DNA from: Planctomycetota bacterium
Lineage (GTDB): Bacteria; Planctomycetota; Planctomycetia; Pirellulales; Lacipirellulaceae
DNA: 64,000 nucleotides
NCBI GenBank assembly: GCA_029259945.1
Contig: JAJDEF010000012.1
Location: forward strand, 62,001 to 126,000
Direction of reading: 5' to 3'
How positions within the stretch are numbered: position 1 is the stretch's first letter; the number at the start of each line of letters is the position of its first letter. The notes under the pieces were generated by a model. It was not told where the DNA came from, did no database searches, and saw nothing but the letters and a program-made list of their open reading frames with translations. Position numbers and translations under genes: made by a program. Positions 38,862 to 47,562 of the stretch are shown piece by piece.

Positions 38862-40088
38862 CTAGCAGCCAGAGTCAGCGAAATGCGACCGGGCTTTGTG
38901 GTTCCGATCCCGACGACTGCTTCTCCCCACACACAGCACAGCCGCGAATAGCGAGGCTAGACTCGAGGGTTCGGGGACGGCGGCAGGGATGACCGATAGG
39001 TCTTGGCTCTGGTTGATCAGCGAACCAGGAACTGGGCCTAGACCCAGTAGACCGAGTGCCAGATTGCCTGTGTCCCCGTTGCGAATAGGTTGATTGGCAT
39101 CGGTATAGGTCGGTCGGCCAGTGCCCGGGTTAAGACGACTGGTCGGATTCAAAGAGTAAAGATCGATACCAGATGCGACACCGGGGCCCCATATAAGAAC
39201 AGGGACGGTGTAATGCTCTGGCGCGCTGGCCGGCGTGCTATGCCCAAAATTAAGGCCGCCATGATCGGAGGTAACGATGATCACTGTGTCATTCAGCAGG
39301 CCTGCGTCTGTTTCAACAAGGTCGAAAATTTCGCCCAGATATCCGTCAACTTGTTGCACCGCTGTATCCCAGAACGTTGACCCCCAGCCAGCGCCATGCC
39401 CAAAAGAGTCGGGATCGCGATAATGAAGGAATGTATAATTGTATTCGCTAGTTGGCATGTCGGCGAGATAATCGGCCTGAAGATTTGATGCGACTGAGGC
39501 GGTTGACTTTTGCACATAGGTATCAATTTTGTCACGACCGTTGTCGACACCTGTCGTGTCCAGCGCACCGGCGGTCGCGTTGTAGCTTTGCTCGTAGATG
39601 ATAAACTTGCTTTTGCTCGCGTAAAGAGCCGTCGATAAGCCGTTGTCGTGGGCAACACCGAACACGCTGTCGACGTAAGAAAGATTGGGATTGCCAGCGT
39701 TGTGAAGCGTGGCTGTCGAACTAGGATTGCTGTTCAGGGTATAACCATGATGGGTCGTATCAGGCAGCCCGGCAGGTTGCGAGACGGGCCGTCCGGTTAA
39801 CATCGAGGTGTGGTTGGGGATCGTGTTGGTATGGGTGTAGTCAGTTCGCGCGTTGTAGGTAGTCGCTCCTTCGTCCACAAACCGCTTGAAGTTTGGGTAG
39901 AGCAGGGGCGAATTGTTCACCCTCGTTTCCAGGAAATCACCACGCAGCCCGTCAACGCTGATATGGATTACATGGTTGACCACCGCCATCGAGACAAGCG
40001 GTGTGGCCAATGTCAAAACAAGAAAAAGGCCTAGCAAAACAGCTTGACGTCGTTGCCAAATACAGAATGCAGTTAAGTAAAAGTACAA
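38862..40088 (-). CDS. Alkaline phosphatase / nucleotide pyrophosphatase family protein with PEP-CTERM-like C-terminus
   Basis: HISVDGLRGDFLETRVNNSPLLYPNFKRFVDEGATTYNARTDYTHTNTIPNHTSMLTGRPV...TSDHGG; C-terminus AVPEPSSLASLFAAVLCVGRSSRRDRN. Confidence 0.85.
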   Translation of the reverse strand: MYFYLTAFCIWQRRQAVLLGLFLVLTLATPLVSMAVVNHVIHISVDGLRGDFLETRVNNSPLLYPNFKRFVDEGATTYNARTDYTHTNTIPNHTSMLTGRPVSQPAGLPDTTHHGYTLNSNPSSTATLHNAGNPNLSYVDSVFGVAHDNGLSTALYASKSKFIIYEQSYNATAGALDTTGVDNGRDKIDTYVQKSTASVASNLQADYLADMPTSEYNYTFLHYRDPDSFGHGAGWGSTFWDTAVQQVDGYLGEIFDLVETDAGLLNDTVIIVTSDHGGLNFGHSTPASAPEHYTVPVLIWGPGVASGIDLYSLNPTSRLNPGTGRPTYTDANQPIRNGDTGNLALGLLGLGPVPGSLINQSQDLSVIPAAVPEPSSLASLFAAVLCVGRSSRRDRNHKARSHFADSGC

Positions 40089-40166
40089 GATTAGATTCCT
40101 CAGTGAGACTCGCAGCTACTTTTTACAGACGCGCGAGTAGGACGTTATTTGGGCAGAATTTAGACG

Positions 40167-40219
40167 AAAAAAAGGCGCAGAGTCTCCGTGCCGAGACACG
40201 AAAACTTTGCACCTTTTTT
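40167..40219 (-). terminator. Terminator-like hairpin with A/T tracts on both sides
   Basis: Minus strand AAAAAAGGTGCAAAGT...CGTGTCTCGGCACG...ACTCTGCGCCTTTTTTT; arms pair (G-U plus one mismatch). Confidence 0.5.
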
Positions 40220-40362
40220 AACGATCAGATTAGATCTTACCTGCCGAGGATGAACAGAACACTCCATGCACTCTACCAAGGTTCGCCAGAAAAGACAAGC
40301 AAAATGCGACAAATGTCCTGGATTGCGATCTATGTACAATTGAATACTGCGAAAAAGATATG

Positions 40363-40393
40363 AAAAAAGGCCGCAACCCGTAGGCCACGACCT
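40363..40393 (-). terminator. Rho-independent terminator-like hairpin on minus strand
   Basis: Minus strand AGGTCGTGGCC-TAC-GGGTTGCGGCCTTTTTT: pairs fully with G-U wobbles only when transcribed from the minus strand. Confidence 0.6.
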
Positions 40394-40864
40394 CTTTTCT
40401 CTTCAAACAAACTTTCGGTCGAATTGCGACGGTGTGGAGTCGCTGGAAGAAAGACGCGTGTCGGACAGCGCTGCGCGCTGCCATAGTTATGACTCGGGTC
40501 TATCCAAAATTTGGTCCTCCCGGCGGAATTATGACCGTAAAGTTTGATTTCTTATGCTGCTACAAAAAAGTAGCAGATTTGATGTCGGCGAAATATCTCA
40601 TCGGCTTTCTCGCCCGCTTGCTCCAGTCGAACTAAACGGACGAAGGCGAGACGTTACACGGTAATTATACTTCACGGAATAGGGGTCGTGGACAGATTTT
40701 TTCGCGAGCAAACCCTGTGCCAGTTACCAAATTCTGCGATCGGCAATTTCTGCCGATCGGCCCTTCAAAGGCCTAAGTGATCTTGGCGTACCGGTTTCCA
40801 GCAGCTACAAACGCCCCTCCGGTAAAGTTTGTCTTTTACACGTCCTGGTTCATCGCAGGTTGCC

Positions 40865-41248
40865 ATGGTTCTGCAAACTGGATTTATTAGCCGAAAGCGG
40901 CGTGCCTTGTGTTGGGCGTTAGTCGGGGCCATGTTCCTAGGGTTCACAGGACTGCCTTCGGTCGCCCAACAGTCGACCAGTTCCACGAATAATCAGGGCA
41001 GAACGATTTCATTGAGTGATCAGCTTCGTACAGGACTTAAGGCCTTCACGAAGTCTGATTTCGATTTTATCAATAAAGTGACGGATCAGGTAAACCAGGG
41101 GAAATTGCCTCGACGACTGGTCGATGGCACCTTCCTTTGGGCTCGCGACCGTGCTGCTAGAAGGTCACGATTGCGTGAGCTACGGCCCATGGTCTACTTT
41201 CGCCCTGCTCTCGTGCAGCGTGCTAAGCGAATCGGGGTAAAGCTGTAG
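40865..41248 (+). CDS. Hypothetical exported protein
   Basis: Signal-peptide-like RKRRALCWALVGAMFLGFTGLPSVAQQ; no recognised domain. Confidence 0.6.
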   Translation: MVLQTGFISRKRRALCWALVGAMFLGFTGLPSVAQQSTSSTNNQGRTISLSDQLRTGLKAFTKSDFDFINKVTDQVNQGKLPRRLVDGTFLWARDRAARRSRLRELRPMVYFRPALVQRAKRIGVKL

Positions 41249-41366
41249 GTCACGTCCGGCGAGAGTGGTGCTAGCCAGCGTCAGCGAGATCGGGTATGAT
41301 CTGGGCTCACCGTTAGCCCCCACCCCCCCTCTCTAGCTGGGCCCTTGCACCCAACCTTATTCATTC

Positions 41367-41690
41367 ATGGCTAAAAAGACCGCTAAAAAGAAGGCTCCTG
41401 CAAAAAAAGCAGCCCCCGCCAAGAAAAAAGCGGCCACTGCCAAAAAGGCGGCTCCGGCCAAGAAAAAAGCAGAGCCCAAGAAAAAGAAGGCGGCTGCCAA
41501 GAAGAAATCCCGCGCTCGGGCGGTCAAAGAAATTCGCCTCAAGGCCTACTGGGGCGTCTTTAGCCAATCGCTTAAGCGAGTGGCACTCTTCGAGTTCAAC
41601 GAGAAGAAACAGGCTGAGAAAAAGGCCCAAGACCTCAGTAAAAAAGCCCCCCACTTTGTCCAGCCGGTCAAAGAAGTCATCGAAGAATAG
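41367..41690 (+). CDS. Histone H1-like Lys/Ala/Pro-rich protein
   Basis: MAKKTAKKKAPAKKAAPAKKKAATAKKAAPAKKKAEPKKKKAAAKKKSRA followed by a conserved-looking 55-aa C-terminal segment. Confidence 0.8.
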   Translation: MAKKTAKKKAPAKKAAPAKKKAATAKKAAPAKKKAEPKKKKAAAKKKSRARAVKEIRLKAYWGVFSQSLKRVALFEFNEKKQAEKKAQDLSKKAPHFVQPVKEVIEE

Positions 41691-41707
41691 TTTTGGGGAT
41701 GTTTGCA

Positions 41708-42076
41708 CTATCCGAGTAGCGGTGCCAACCGCTCGGCCGTGTTTTTGTCGAGTTCTAGCTTTCCGAACCCACGTTCTGCGCCGATGGCCATTGCGGCCTC
41801 TTGGTGCTCAGGCATGTTGGTCACCAACATTACCGGGACGCTATTCAGCTGGGCATCAGCTTTTATGGCTTTGATGATTTCGACACCATCGGAGTAGTCC
41901 CGGTCGAGTTTGCGATTTACCGTGACAAGTGCGAAGTCGTTTTTGCGTAACTCCTCCAAGGCATCTTCGACGCCATCTGCCTGAACCATCTCGCAGTCGA
42001 AGTGGTTGGTCAGAAAACTGCTGATCATAGAAAAATCAGGACCACAGTTACCCACATCTAAAACACGTTTCGTCAT
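41708..42076 (-). CDS. Receiver-like (CheY-fold) protein, degenerate
   Basis: DFALVTVNRKLDRDYSDGVEIIKAIKADAQLNSVPVMLVTNMPEHQEAAMAIGAERGFGKLEL resembles receiver beta3-beta5 topology. Confidence 0.7.
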   Translation of the reverse strand: MTKRVLDVGNCGPDFSMISSFLTNHFDCEMVQADGVEDALEELRKNDFALVTVNRKLDRDYSDGVEIIKAIKADAQLNSVPVMLVTNMPEHQEAAMAIGAERGFGKLELDKNTAERLAPLLG

Positions 42077-42126
42077 TCCTTATTCCCTCAATGGTTTCTA
42101 ACCATCATCGCCTTTCGCACGGAGCG

Positions 42127-43839
42127 TTACTTCCCGTCTTTGGAAATGGCGAACAGGTGGGTTCGGTTACTGATGTAAAGTACGTTGTTTGCAACAATGG
42201 GTGTGCTGTACACACTGTTGCCCATGTCGCGGGTGCCGTAGTGTGGCTCCCATTCGCCTTCCACCTCGCGCATGGCAACCTCTCGATTTTTGGAATGCCG
42301 GAAGATGGCCACTTCGCCATCTTCGTCGCCAATATAGACTTTATCTTCGACGATTAGCGGCGAACCCCAAGCTGCGGCAAGCAGGTCGTAGGTCCAGTGG
42401 ACTTCGCCTGTTTTGGCATCAAGGCAGTGGAACAGCCCACTAAAATCTGCGATATAGAGAACCTGATCACGAATCGCCACGGTGCCGCAGCTTCGATGCA
42501 TTTGTTCCTCGAAGTCGATTTCACCATCGTGGTTTTGATCGAACTCGCTGTAGTGCCAAATCGCGGCAGAGTTTGGGTTCGGACGGGTGAGGTCGCCGTT
42601 TTCGGGCACCACCGCTTGAAGTCGTTGATGAGCAATTGGAATGTTGGGGTCTGAGGCGTTGAAAGCCAGATCAGGGCTAACATCTCCACGTCTTGTTGGA
42701 TCGATACACCAAAGATGCCCAACCCCCTCGCCATGCTCAGGGTCTTGCCCCACGGCAACGTAAACGCGCCCCTCGTGAATCACGGGGGTTGCGATGATAT
42801 TGTTTCTCGTGCCCCGACCTCCCAACTCCCAGACAGACCTTTTGGGGTTGGCGTCAAATTTCCAGAGCAGCTTTGATTTTCGCTCAGGAGTGCCGTCGGG
42901 ATCGAAACTATAGACCCAACCATCGCCCCCAGCAAAAATCACCTGGGGCTGGCCGCCCAAGACTCCATAAGAAGGCGACGACCACTGACCATGTAGAATG
43001 TTCACGCCAGGCGAGCTATCGCTCCACAGCAACTCGCCAGTCTTTTTATTCATGGCAAAAAAGCTTGGGGCTTCAGGAGCCGGGATGTAGTTATGTTCGA
43101 CATCTACGCCGTTCGAAGTATTCACAAACAAGATGTCACCGGCTGAGGTTACCGAGCAACTGCACATATTATGTTGCGAGATGCCCAGTTCTTTCATCAT
43201 GTCGAACACCCAAACCACATCGGCTTCGTCTTGGGCGTCGGACACTTCGTCTTGATAGGGCCCGTCATTTTCTTTGTCTGCAAAGCCAGAAGTGTCGAGA
43301 CAACGGACTTCGCCTCGGCTAGTGACAAACCACAGCCGAGTGCCCTCGACCAGCGGAGCACAACAAATTCCCTGAAGAGGCCAATCGTGAACTCGACCTG
43401 AAGGTAGTTTTTCGCTGCTGTGTTGCCATAAGAATTTCCCCGAATCTAAATCAAAACAGAGCAAGCAGCCAAGATCGACCTTAGCGGGATAACGCTCTAG
43501 CCATCCGCCGCTGTTATTGGTGCCGACGTAGATTTTCTCCCTCGCCACGACTGCGTTGCCGTAAGTTTGCGAGCCGAGCCGAGCAACCCATTTGATATTT
43601 TCGGCTTCGCTCGGATCCCATTTGCCTGTGCGATAGTCGAAGCTGCCGATGTTCCACTGCGTAGGGATCTGAAATCCCACCGGTGCGTTATTGCGATTTG
43701 AGTCGCCTCCCCATTGCGGCCAATCGAGAGTGGACTCTGCTTGCGAAACTTCGCCAGCCACGTAATCGAACCCCGCACCAGTCCACCAGCCAAGGGCGGC
43801 GGCACACAATAGCCAGAAGTATCGCCATTTTTTTTTCAT
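42127..43839 (-). CDS. PQQ-like beta-propeller repeat protein
   Basis: Signal peptide MKKKWRYFWLLCAAALGWW; repeated ...CLDAKTGEVHWTYDLLAAAWGSPLIVEDKVYIGDEDGEVAIF motifs. Confidence 0.9.
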   Translation of the reverse strand: MKKKWRYFWLLCAAALGWWTGAGFDYVAGEVSQAESTLDWPQWGGDSNRNNAPVGFQIPTQWNIGSFDYRTGKWDPSEAENIKWVARLGSQTYGNAVVAREKIYVGTNNSGGWLERYPAKVDLGCLLCFDLDSGKFLWQHSSEKLPSGRVHDWPLQGICCAPLVEGTRLWFVTSRGEVRCLDTSGFADKENDGPYQDEVSDAQDEADVVWVFDMMKELGISQHNMCSCSVTSAGDILFVNTSNGVDVEHNYIPAPEAPSFFAMNKKTGELLWSDSSPGVNILHGQWSSPSYGVLGGQPQVIFAGGDGWVYSFDPDGTPERKSKLLWKFDANPKRSVWELGGRGTRNNIIATPVIHEGRVYVAVGQDPEHGEGVGHLWCIDPTRRGDVSPDLAFNASDPNIPIAHQRLQAVVPENGDLTRPNPNSAAIWHYSEFDQNHDGEIDFEEQMHRSCGTVAIRDQVLYIADFSGLFHCLDAKTGEVHWTYDLLAAAWGSPLIVEDKVYIGDEDGEVAIFRHSKNREVAMREVEGEWEPHYGTRDMGNSVYSTPIVANNVLYISNRTHLFAISKDGK

Positions 43840-43900
43840 CGTGTTTCCTTGATCAACCGGTCGGGCTCTGTACCGAGGGGGTGCATCCGCACGGTTTGCG

Positions 43901-46177
43901 TTATTTGTTGCCGTAAACCGTGATGTTATCGAGATATATTTCTGCTTCTTGAGCGTTGCCATACATGCCGGGACTTCCCGTTCGATTCGGCGAATCATCC
44001 GTCATTTCGACGGTCCACTTCTTTGGTTCTGCTTGCCCTCGTTTCCAGAGTTTGCCACGGACTAACGCTTTTTCGCCGTCAGGCTCCACGCGGAGTTTCA
44101 TCGTGTACCATTCGCCTGGTTTCGGATCGAAGTTAACTACCGCAAACGCGCGATAATCGTGAGGGCTCCAACTATAAATACGCAGCTGCTTGTTCGAGGA
44201 ACGCACGGTCATCGTATACCGGCTGTTGATCAAACCGAAGTCAGGAGTTCTGCCGCTTTCTTCTGATTGGGTCAGAGAAAAATCGGCTTGGATCGTGTAA
44301 TTGGCCAGGTCAGTGGGTCCCATCCACAGCCGGCTACGTGTGCCAAGCTTATTTTCGGGATTGCGCGGAATTGGTAGCACACTCCTTTTAACCACCACCC
44401 TTTCACCATTTAGATCGCGAATGACGTAACGTACCCGCCCTCCTACCCAAGTGAGTGGCACCTTCTCAGCCGTATCGAAATCAAAACTCCAAGGCAACGG
44501 AGGTACAACCCGAATCCGTGCCGTGCCGTGCAGCTCGCCAACTTTCGCAACCACTAAGGCCGTCTGATGTTCGTTCGTATTTGGAGCGAGATAGACACCC
44601 TCGCTTTGCGAAATCTGCCCGCCTCCCTGCACCTCAAACGTTACATCTTCGAAGGGTACTTCGCGAAGGAATTGTCCGCGACTGTTGTAAAGTCGGACAC
44701 GATAGGCTTGGCTATCGCCCGGTACTAAAATTGCATCGTAGGGCACAATTTGGACTAGCGAGGGAGTAGGATCTTCGTTTGCTGAGGTTTCTGCCGGTGG
44801 AATAGGCAAAATATCGCCAGCAGATTTTTGGTCTGGATCACCTATGCAGTACAGCGCCGCAGAGGTCGGCAGATAAATGCGGCCGTGCGAGACAATCGGT
44901 GATCCATCGCTTGCTTCGCCCGCTAGGCGCAGTTTGTGCAAGACTTTGACGCCCGAGTCGGTGGGCTGCAGCACATACCAACGGCCATTGTTCGTACACA
45001 GGTAAACTTTGCCGTCGGCATAGAGCGGCGTACTGCGCATCGCTGTGCCAAGTGCCTTGCGAGCAATCCGCTGGCCCGTCTGCGGGTCGTAGATTGAAAG
45101 TTTTGCCCGATCATCAACAACCCATAGCCTGCCGTCGACCATGATGGGCGAGCTTTTGCCAGCCATCACCTCAAACTGAACCCAATTTTCTTTGTCGGTG
45201 AGATCGCCTGAGAGCGTTCCATCCAACGACACAAGCGAACCCATCGTAGTGCCAACCACATTTTCTTCGCTGTGCGAAGCATAGACGGTGTCACCCACCA
45301 CGAGTGGTGAGATATTCACCCCGCGACGAGAGATCGGGTAATGCCATATTCGTTCGCCGGTGCGTGGCTGTAGTGCCCAAATAGCCCCGTCGCCAGAGCC
45401 AAAGACCATCGCCGCTTGGCCGTCGAGCATCGTGATGGTGGGCGTACTGTAAGTGGTGTCGTAGGGAGCAATTTTCGTCCCCTTGAGCCAGCGCAGGCCG
45501 CCGGTTGCTTTATCAAAGGTTAAGAAACGATGGGCGGGCTTGGCAAGGGAGCCCCACTGCGGGGAATCGCCCCAGCCGATTACCACTGCACTGACGAGTA
45601 CCATGTCTTCAAACACCAAGGGGCTGTGTGTTCGGCCGCCGAATGTACTAAGCAGACCGAACTCTTCGTGCAGGCTGCGCTGCCAGACCACTTTGCCTGT
45701 ATCGCCCTCCAAGCAACAGAAATAGCCCGAGACGCTCAACGCATAGACGCGGCCTGTTTCTGGATCGCCCACGCAAGAAGACCATCCCACACGAGTGTCT
45801 GGAACGTCGGTTAAGTAAACATTAAAACGATGTTCCCAATGCTTTTTGCCCGTTGCTGCGTCAACACAAACGATTTTCGCCCCTTCGTGGGAAGTACCGC
45901 GTTGATCTCTAACAATCGTGTAGAGTCGACCCTGCATGACAATCGGTGTCGATCGACCGCCCAACGCCTCGTTCTTCCAGATCAGGTTGCTGCCTGGCCC
46001 ACCCTGGGGATCCCAGCGGTCAACGAGCCCTTGTTCGGTGGAAACTCGATTTTGTTGCGGACCCCGCCAGTTTGGCCAATCGGCCCCACCCTCGACGGCA
46101 AACACCAGACCGTTTCCACTCATCGACAATGCCCAACAAACTGCTAAGGCAGAGCATTGAACCAAAACGCGACTCAT
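43901..46177 (-). CDS. PQQ-like beta-propeller repeat protein with C-terminal LamG-like region
   Basis: WPNWRGPQQNRVSTEQGLVDRWDPQGGPGSNLIWK...; repeated propeller motifs (VVWQRSLHEEFGLLSTFGGRTHSPLVFEDMVLVSA). Confidence 0.88.
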   Translation of the reverse strand: MSRVLVQCSALAVCWALSMSGNGLVFAVEGGADWPNWRGPQQNRVSTEQGLVDRWDPQGGPGSNLIWKNEALGGRSTPIVMQGRLYTIVRDQRGTSHEGAKIVCVDAATGKKHWEHRFNVYLTDVPDTRVGWSSCVGDPETGRVYALSVSGYFCCLEGDTGKVVWQRSLHEEFGLLSTFGGRTHSPLVFEDMVLVSAVVIGWGDSPQWGSLAKPAHRFLTFDKATGGLRWLKGTKIAPYDTTYSTPTITMLDGQAAMVFGSGDGAIWALQPRTGERIWHYPISRRGVNISPLVVGDTVYASHSEENVVGTTMGSLVSLDGTLSGDLTDKENWVQFEVMAGKSSPIMVDGRLWVVDDRAKLSIYDPQTGQRIARKALGTAMRSTPLYADGKVYLCTNNGRWYVLQPTDSGVKVLHKLRLAGEASDGSPIVSHGRIYLPTSAALYCIGDPDQKSAGDILPIPPAETSANEDPTPSLVQIVPYDAILVPGDSQAYRVRLYNSRGQFLREVPFEDVTFEVQGGGQISQSEGVYLAPNTNEHQTALVVAKVGELHGTARIRVVPPLPWSFDFDTAEKVPLTWVGGRVRYVIRDLNGERVVVKRSVLPIPRNPENKLGTRSRLWMGPTDLANYTIQADFSLTQSEESGRTPDFGLINSRYTMTVRSSNKQLRIYSWSPHDYRAFAVVNFDPKPGEWYTMKLRVEPDGEKALVRGKLWKRGQAEPKKWTVEMTDDSPNRTGSPGMYGNAQEAEIYLDNITVYGNK

Positions 46178-46744
46178 GAGATGACAACCTCCAAGTGAGA
46201 GGACTCTCTACCGATGGGTTAGAAACGGATCAAGGCTTGGTCGACTAAAAAGCGAAGGTGAGGGCGGTAGTGGCAGGATCGCGAGTGAGTGGTGCGATGC
46301 AACCGGTCGTGTGAAAGTTTGACGGTTAAACAAAGATTACCGAAACAGGGGTGATTACCGGTTGTCTCTTGTCGACTACGTCCTGCTAGCCGCACCAATC
46401 GCAATTTGCCTAGAATAGCAGACTCTAGGGAGTTACGCCACGATCAGAGTAACTGATTTTTGGGGCTATAACCGACGCGAGTGTACTATCCTTCGTGGAC
46501 CGCAAATCTTGCCTAATGATAGTCCTAAGCCACTTGTCGAAAATTGCTTCTGGATGCTCAAGGGGCCGTGCGCAGGGGGCCGATAGGTTCTCATGTCGCA
46601 AGAAGGCTGAAAAGTTTTTTTGCGGCAAACCACTGTATGATGCGTCGATAAAACCGGCCTGTTTAATTTCGAGTCAAGGATTGGCTCGACTGGTATTGAC
46701 GCCTGACTGTGGGGACACACGGAAGAAACGAACCCCATGACCCT

Positions 46745-46760
46745 CGACCCATATGGGTCG
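46745..46760. promoter_or_regulatory. Perfect 16-bp palindrome upstream of the Cys-rich gene
   Basis: CGACCCATATGGGTCG. Confidence 0.35.
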
Positions 46761-46900
46761 CCCCCGCCAACCTATCCCATCGGGCGCAACGCCCACACAA
46801 GTCATCTCGACCAACCCAGGGAGGGTGCGGTGATTCGTTAAACCGAACACCATTGGTCCGTTCGTACTGTCGTCCCCAAAGGAATAGGAGACGTTATTCG

Positions 46901-47446
46901 ATGAAGTGGAATATGTTGGGAGCGCTCATCGTAGGCGTTTGTCTCACAGGCCAGAGTTATGGTTTTGGTTTGTTGGATACAATGCTTGGATGTGGCTGCG
47001 ATTGTTGTGAAGCCTCTTGTGGCTGTTCTGATGATTGTTGTGCCGATGGTTGCTGCGGTGACAACTGCTGTGACGATGGATGCTGTGGCGACAACTGCTG
47101 CGAACCAAGCTGTGGTTGTGCAGACAACTGCTGTGGAAACGATTGCTGCTGTAAGAAACGTAGCTGCGTCTTGAGCAAGCTGTTCAAGCGTAAGAATCGC
47201 TGCTGCTGCGAGCCAAGCTGTGGTTGCGACGATGGTTGCTGTGGCGACAACTGCTGCGAAGCCAGTTGTGGGTGTGCAGACGACTGCTGCAACGACGGCT
47301 GCTGCGGTGACAGCTGCTGTGGTGGTGGCTCAGCCGCTGCTGAGTCCAGCGAAGAAGCTGCACCGATTCCACCCGCGCCTGCTGCCGATCCAAACGCTCG
47401 GATCGCTCAGCCTCGCAAGGTAGTCAGCGCAAGTTTCGTTCGCTAA
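46901..47446 (+). CDS. Exported Cys/Asp/Gly-rich repeat protein
   Basis: MKWNMLGALIVGVCLTGQSYGFGLLDTMLGCGCDCCEASCGCSDDCCADGCCGDNCCDDGCCGDNCCEPSCGCADNCC...; signal peptide and repeated CCE[AP]SCGC / CCGD[NS]CC units. Confidence 0.85.
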   Translation: MKWNMLGALIVGVCLTGQSYGFGLLDTMLGCGCDCCEASCGCSDDCCADGCCGDNCCDDGCCGDNCCEPSCGCADNCCGNDCCCKKRSCVLSKLFKRKNRCCCEPSCGCDDGCCGDNCCEASCGCADDCCNDGCCGDSCCGGGSAAAESSEEAAPIPPAPAADPNARIAQPRKVVSASFVR

Positions 47447-47472
47447 CGCGGACAAAGATGGATCCCCCTCTG

Positions 47473-47515
47473 AGGACCTGTCTCGGGCTTTCGGGCTCGG
47501 GGCGGGTTCTTTTTT
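47473..47515 (+). terminator. Rho-independent terminator of the Cys-rich gene
   Basis: AGGACCTGTCTCGGGC-TTTC-GGGCTCGGGGCGGGTTCTTTTTT: about 16-bp stem with G-U pairs plus T-run. Confidence 0.85.
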
Positions 47516-47562
47516 ATGCCTACTCTAGGTGGGTTTCGATCAGCACGAAAAACCCTCAGACG

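Noticed and set aside
40529-40835. Similar CCG(G)TAAAGTTTG words at about 40533 and 40820
   Set aside because: Only about 13 bp with mismatches; could be chance, no structure linking the two copies.
41357-41708. Minus-strand F/L/A-rich ORFs
   Set aside because: Antisense to the AAG/GCC-rich histone-like gene; low-complexity artefact.
46957-47292. Minus-strand Q/S/P-rich ORF (MQQSSAHPQLASQQ...)
   Set aside because: Mirror of the Cys-codon repeats of the exported Cys-rich gene; the periodicity is a by-product of the sense repeats.
46980-47340. Repetitive TGCTGTGG...GACAACTGCTG units considered as a CRISPR-like array
   Set aside because: Irregular spacing, in-frame with a signal-peptide protein; the repeats encode CC-GD-CC modules.
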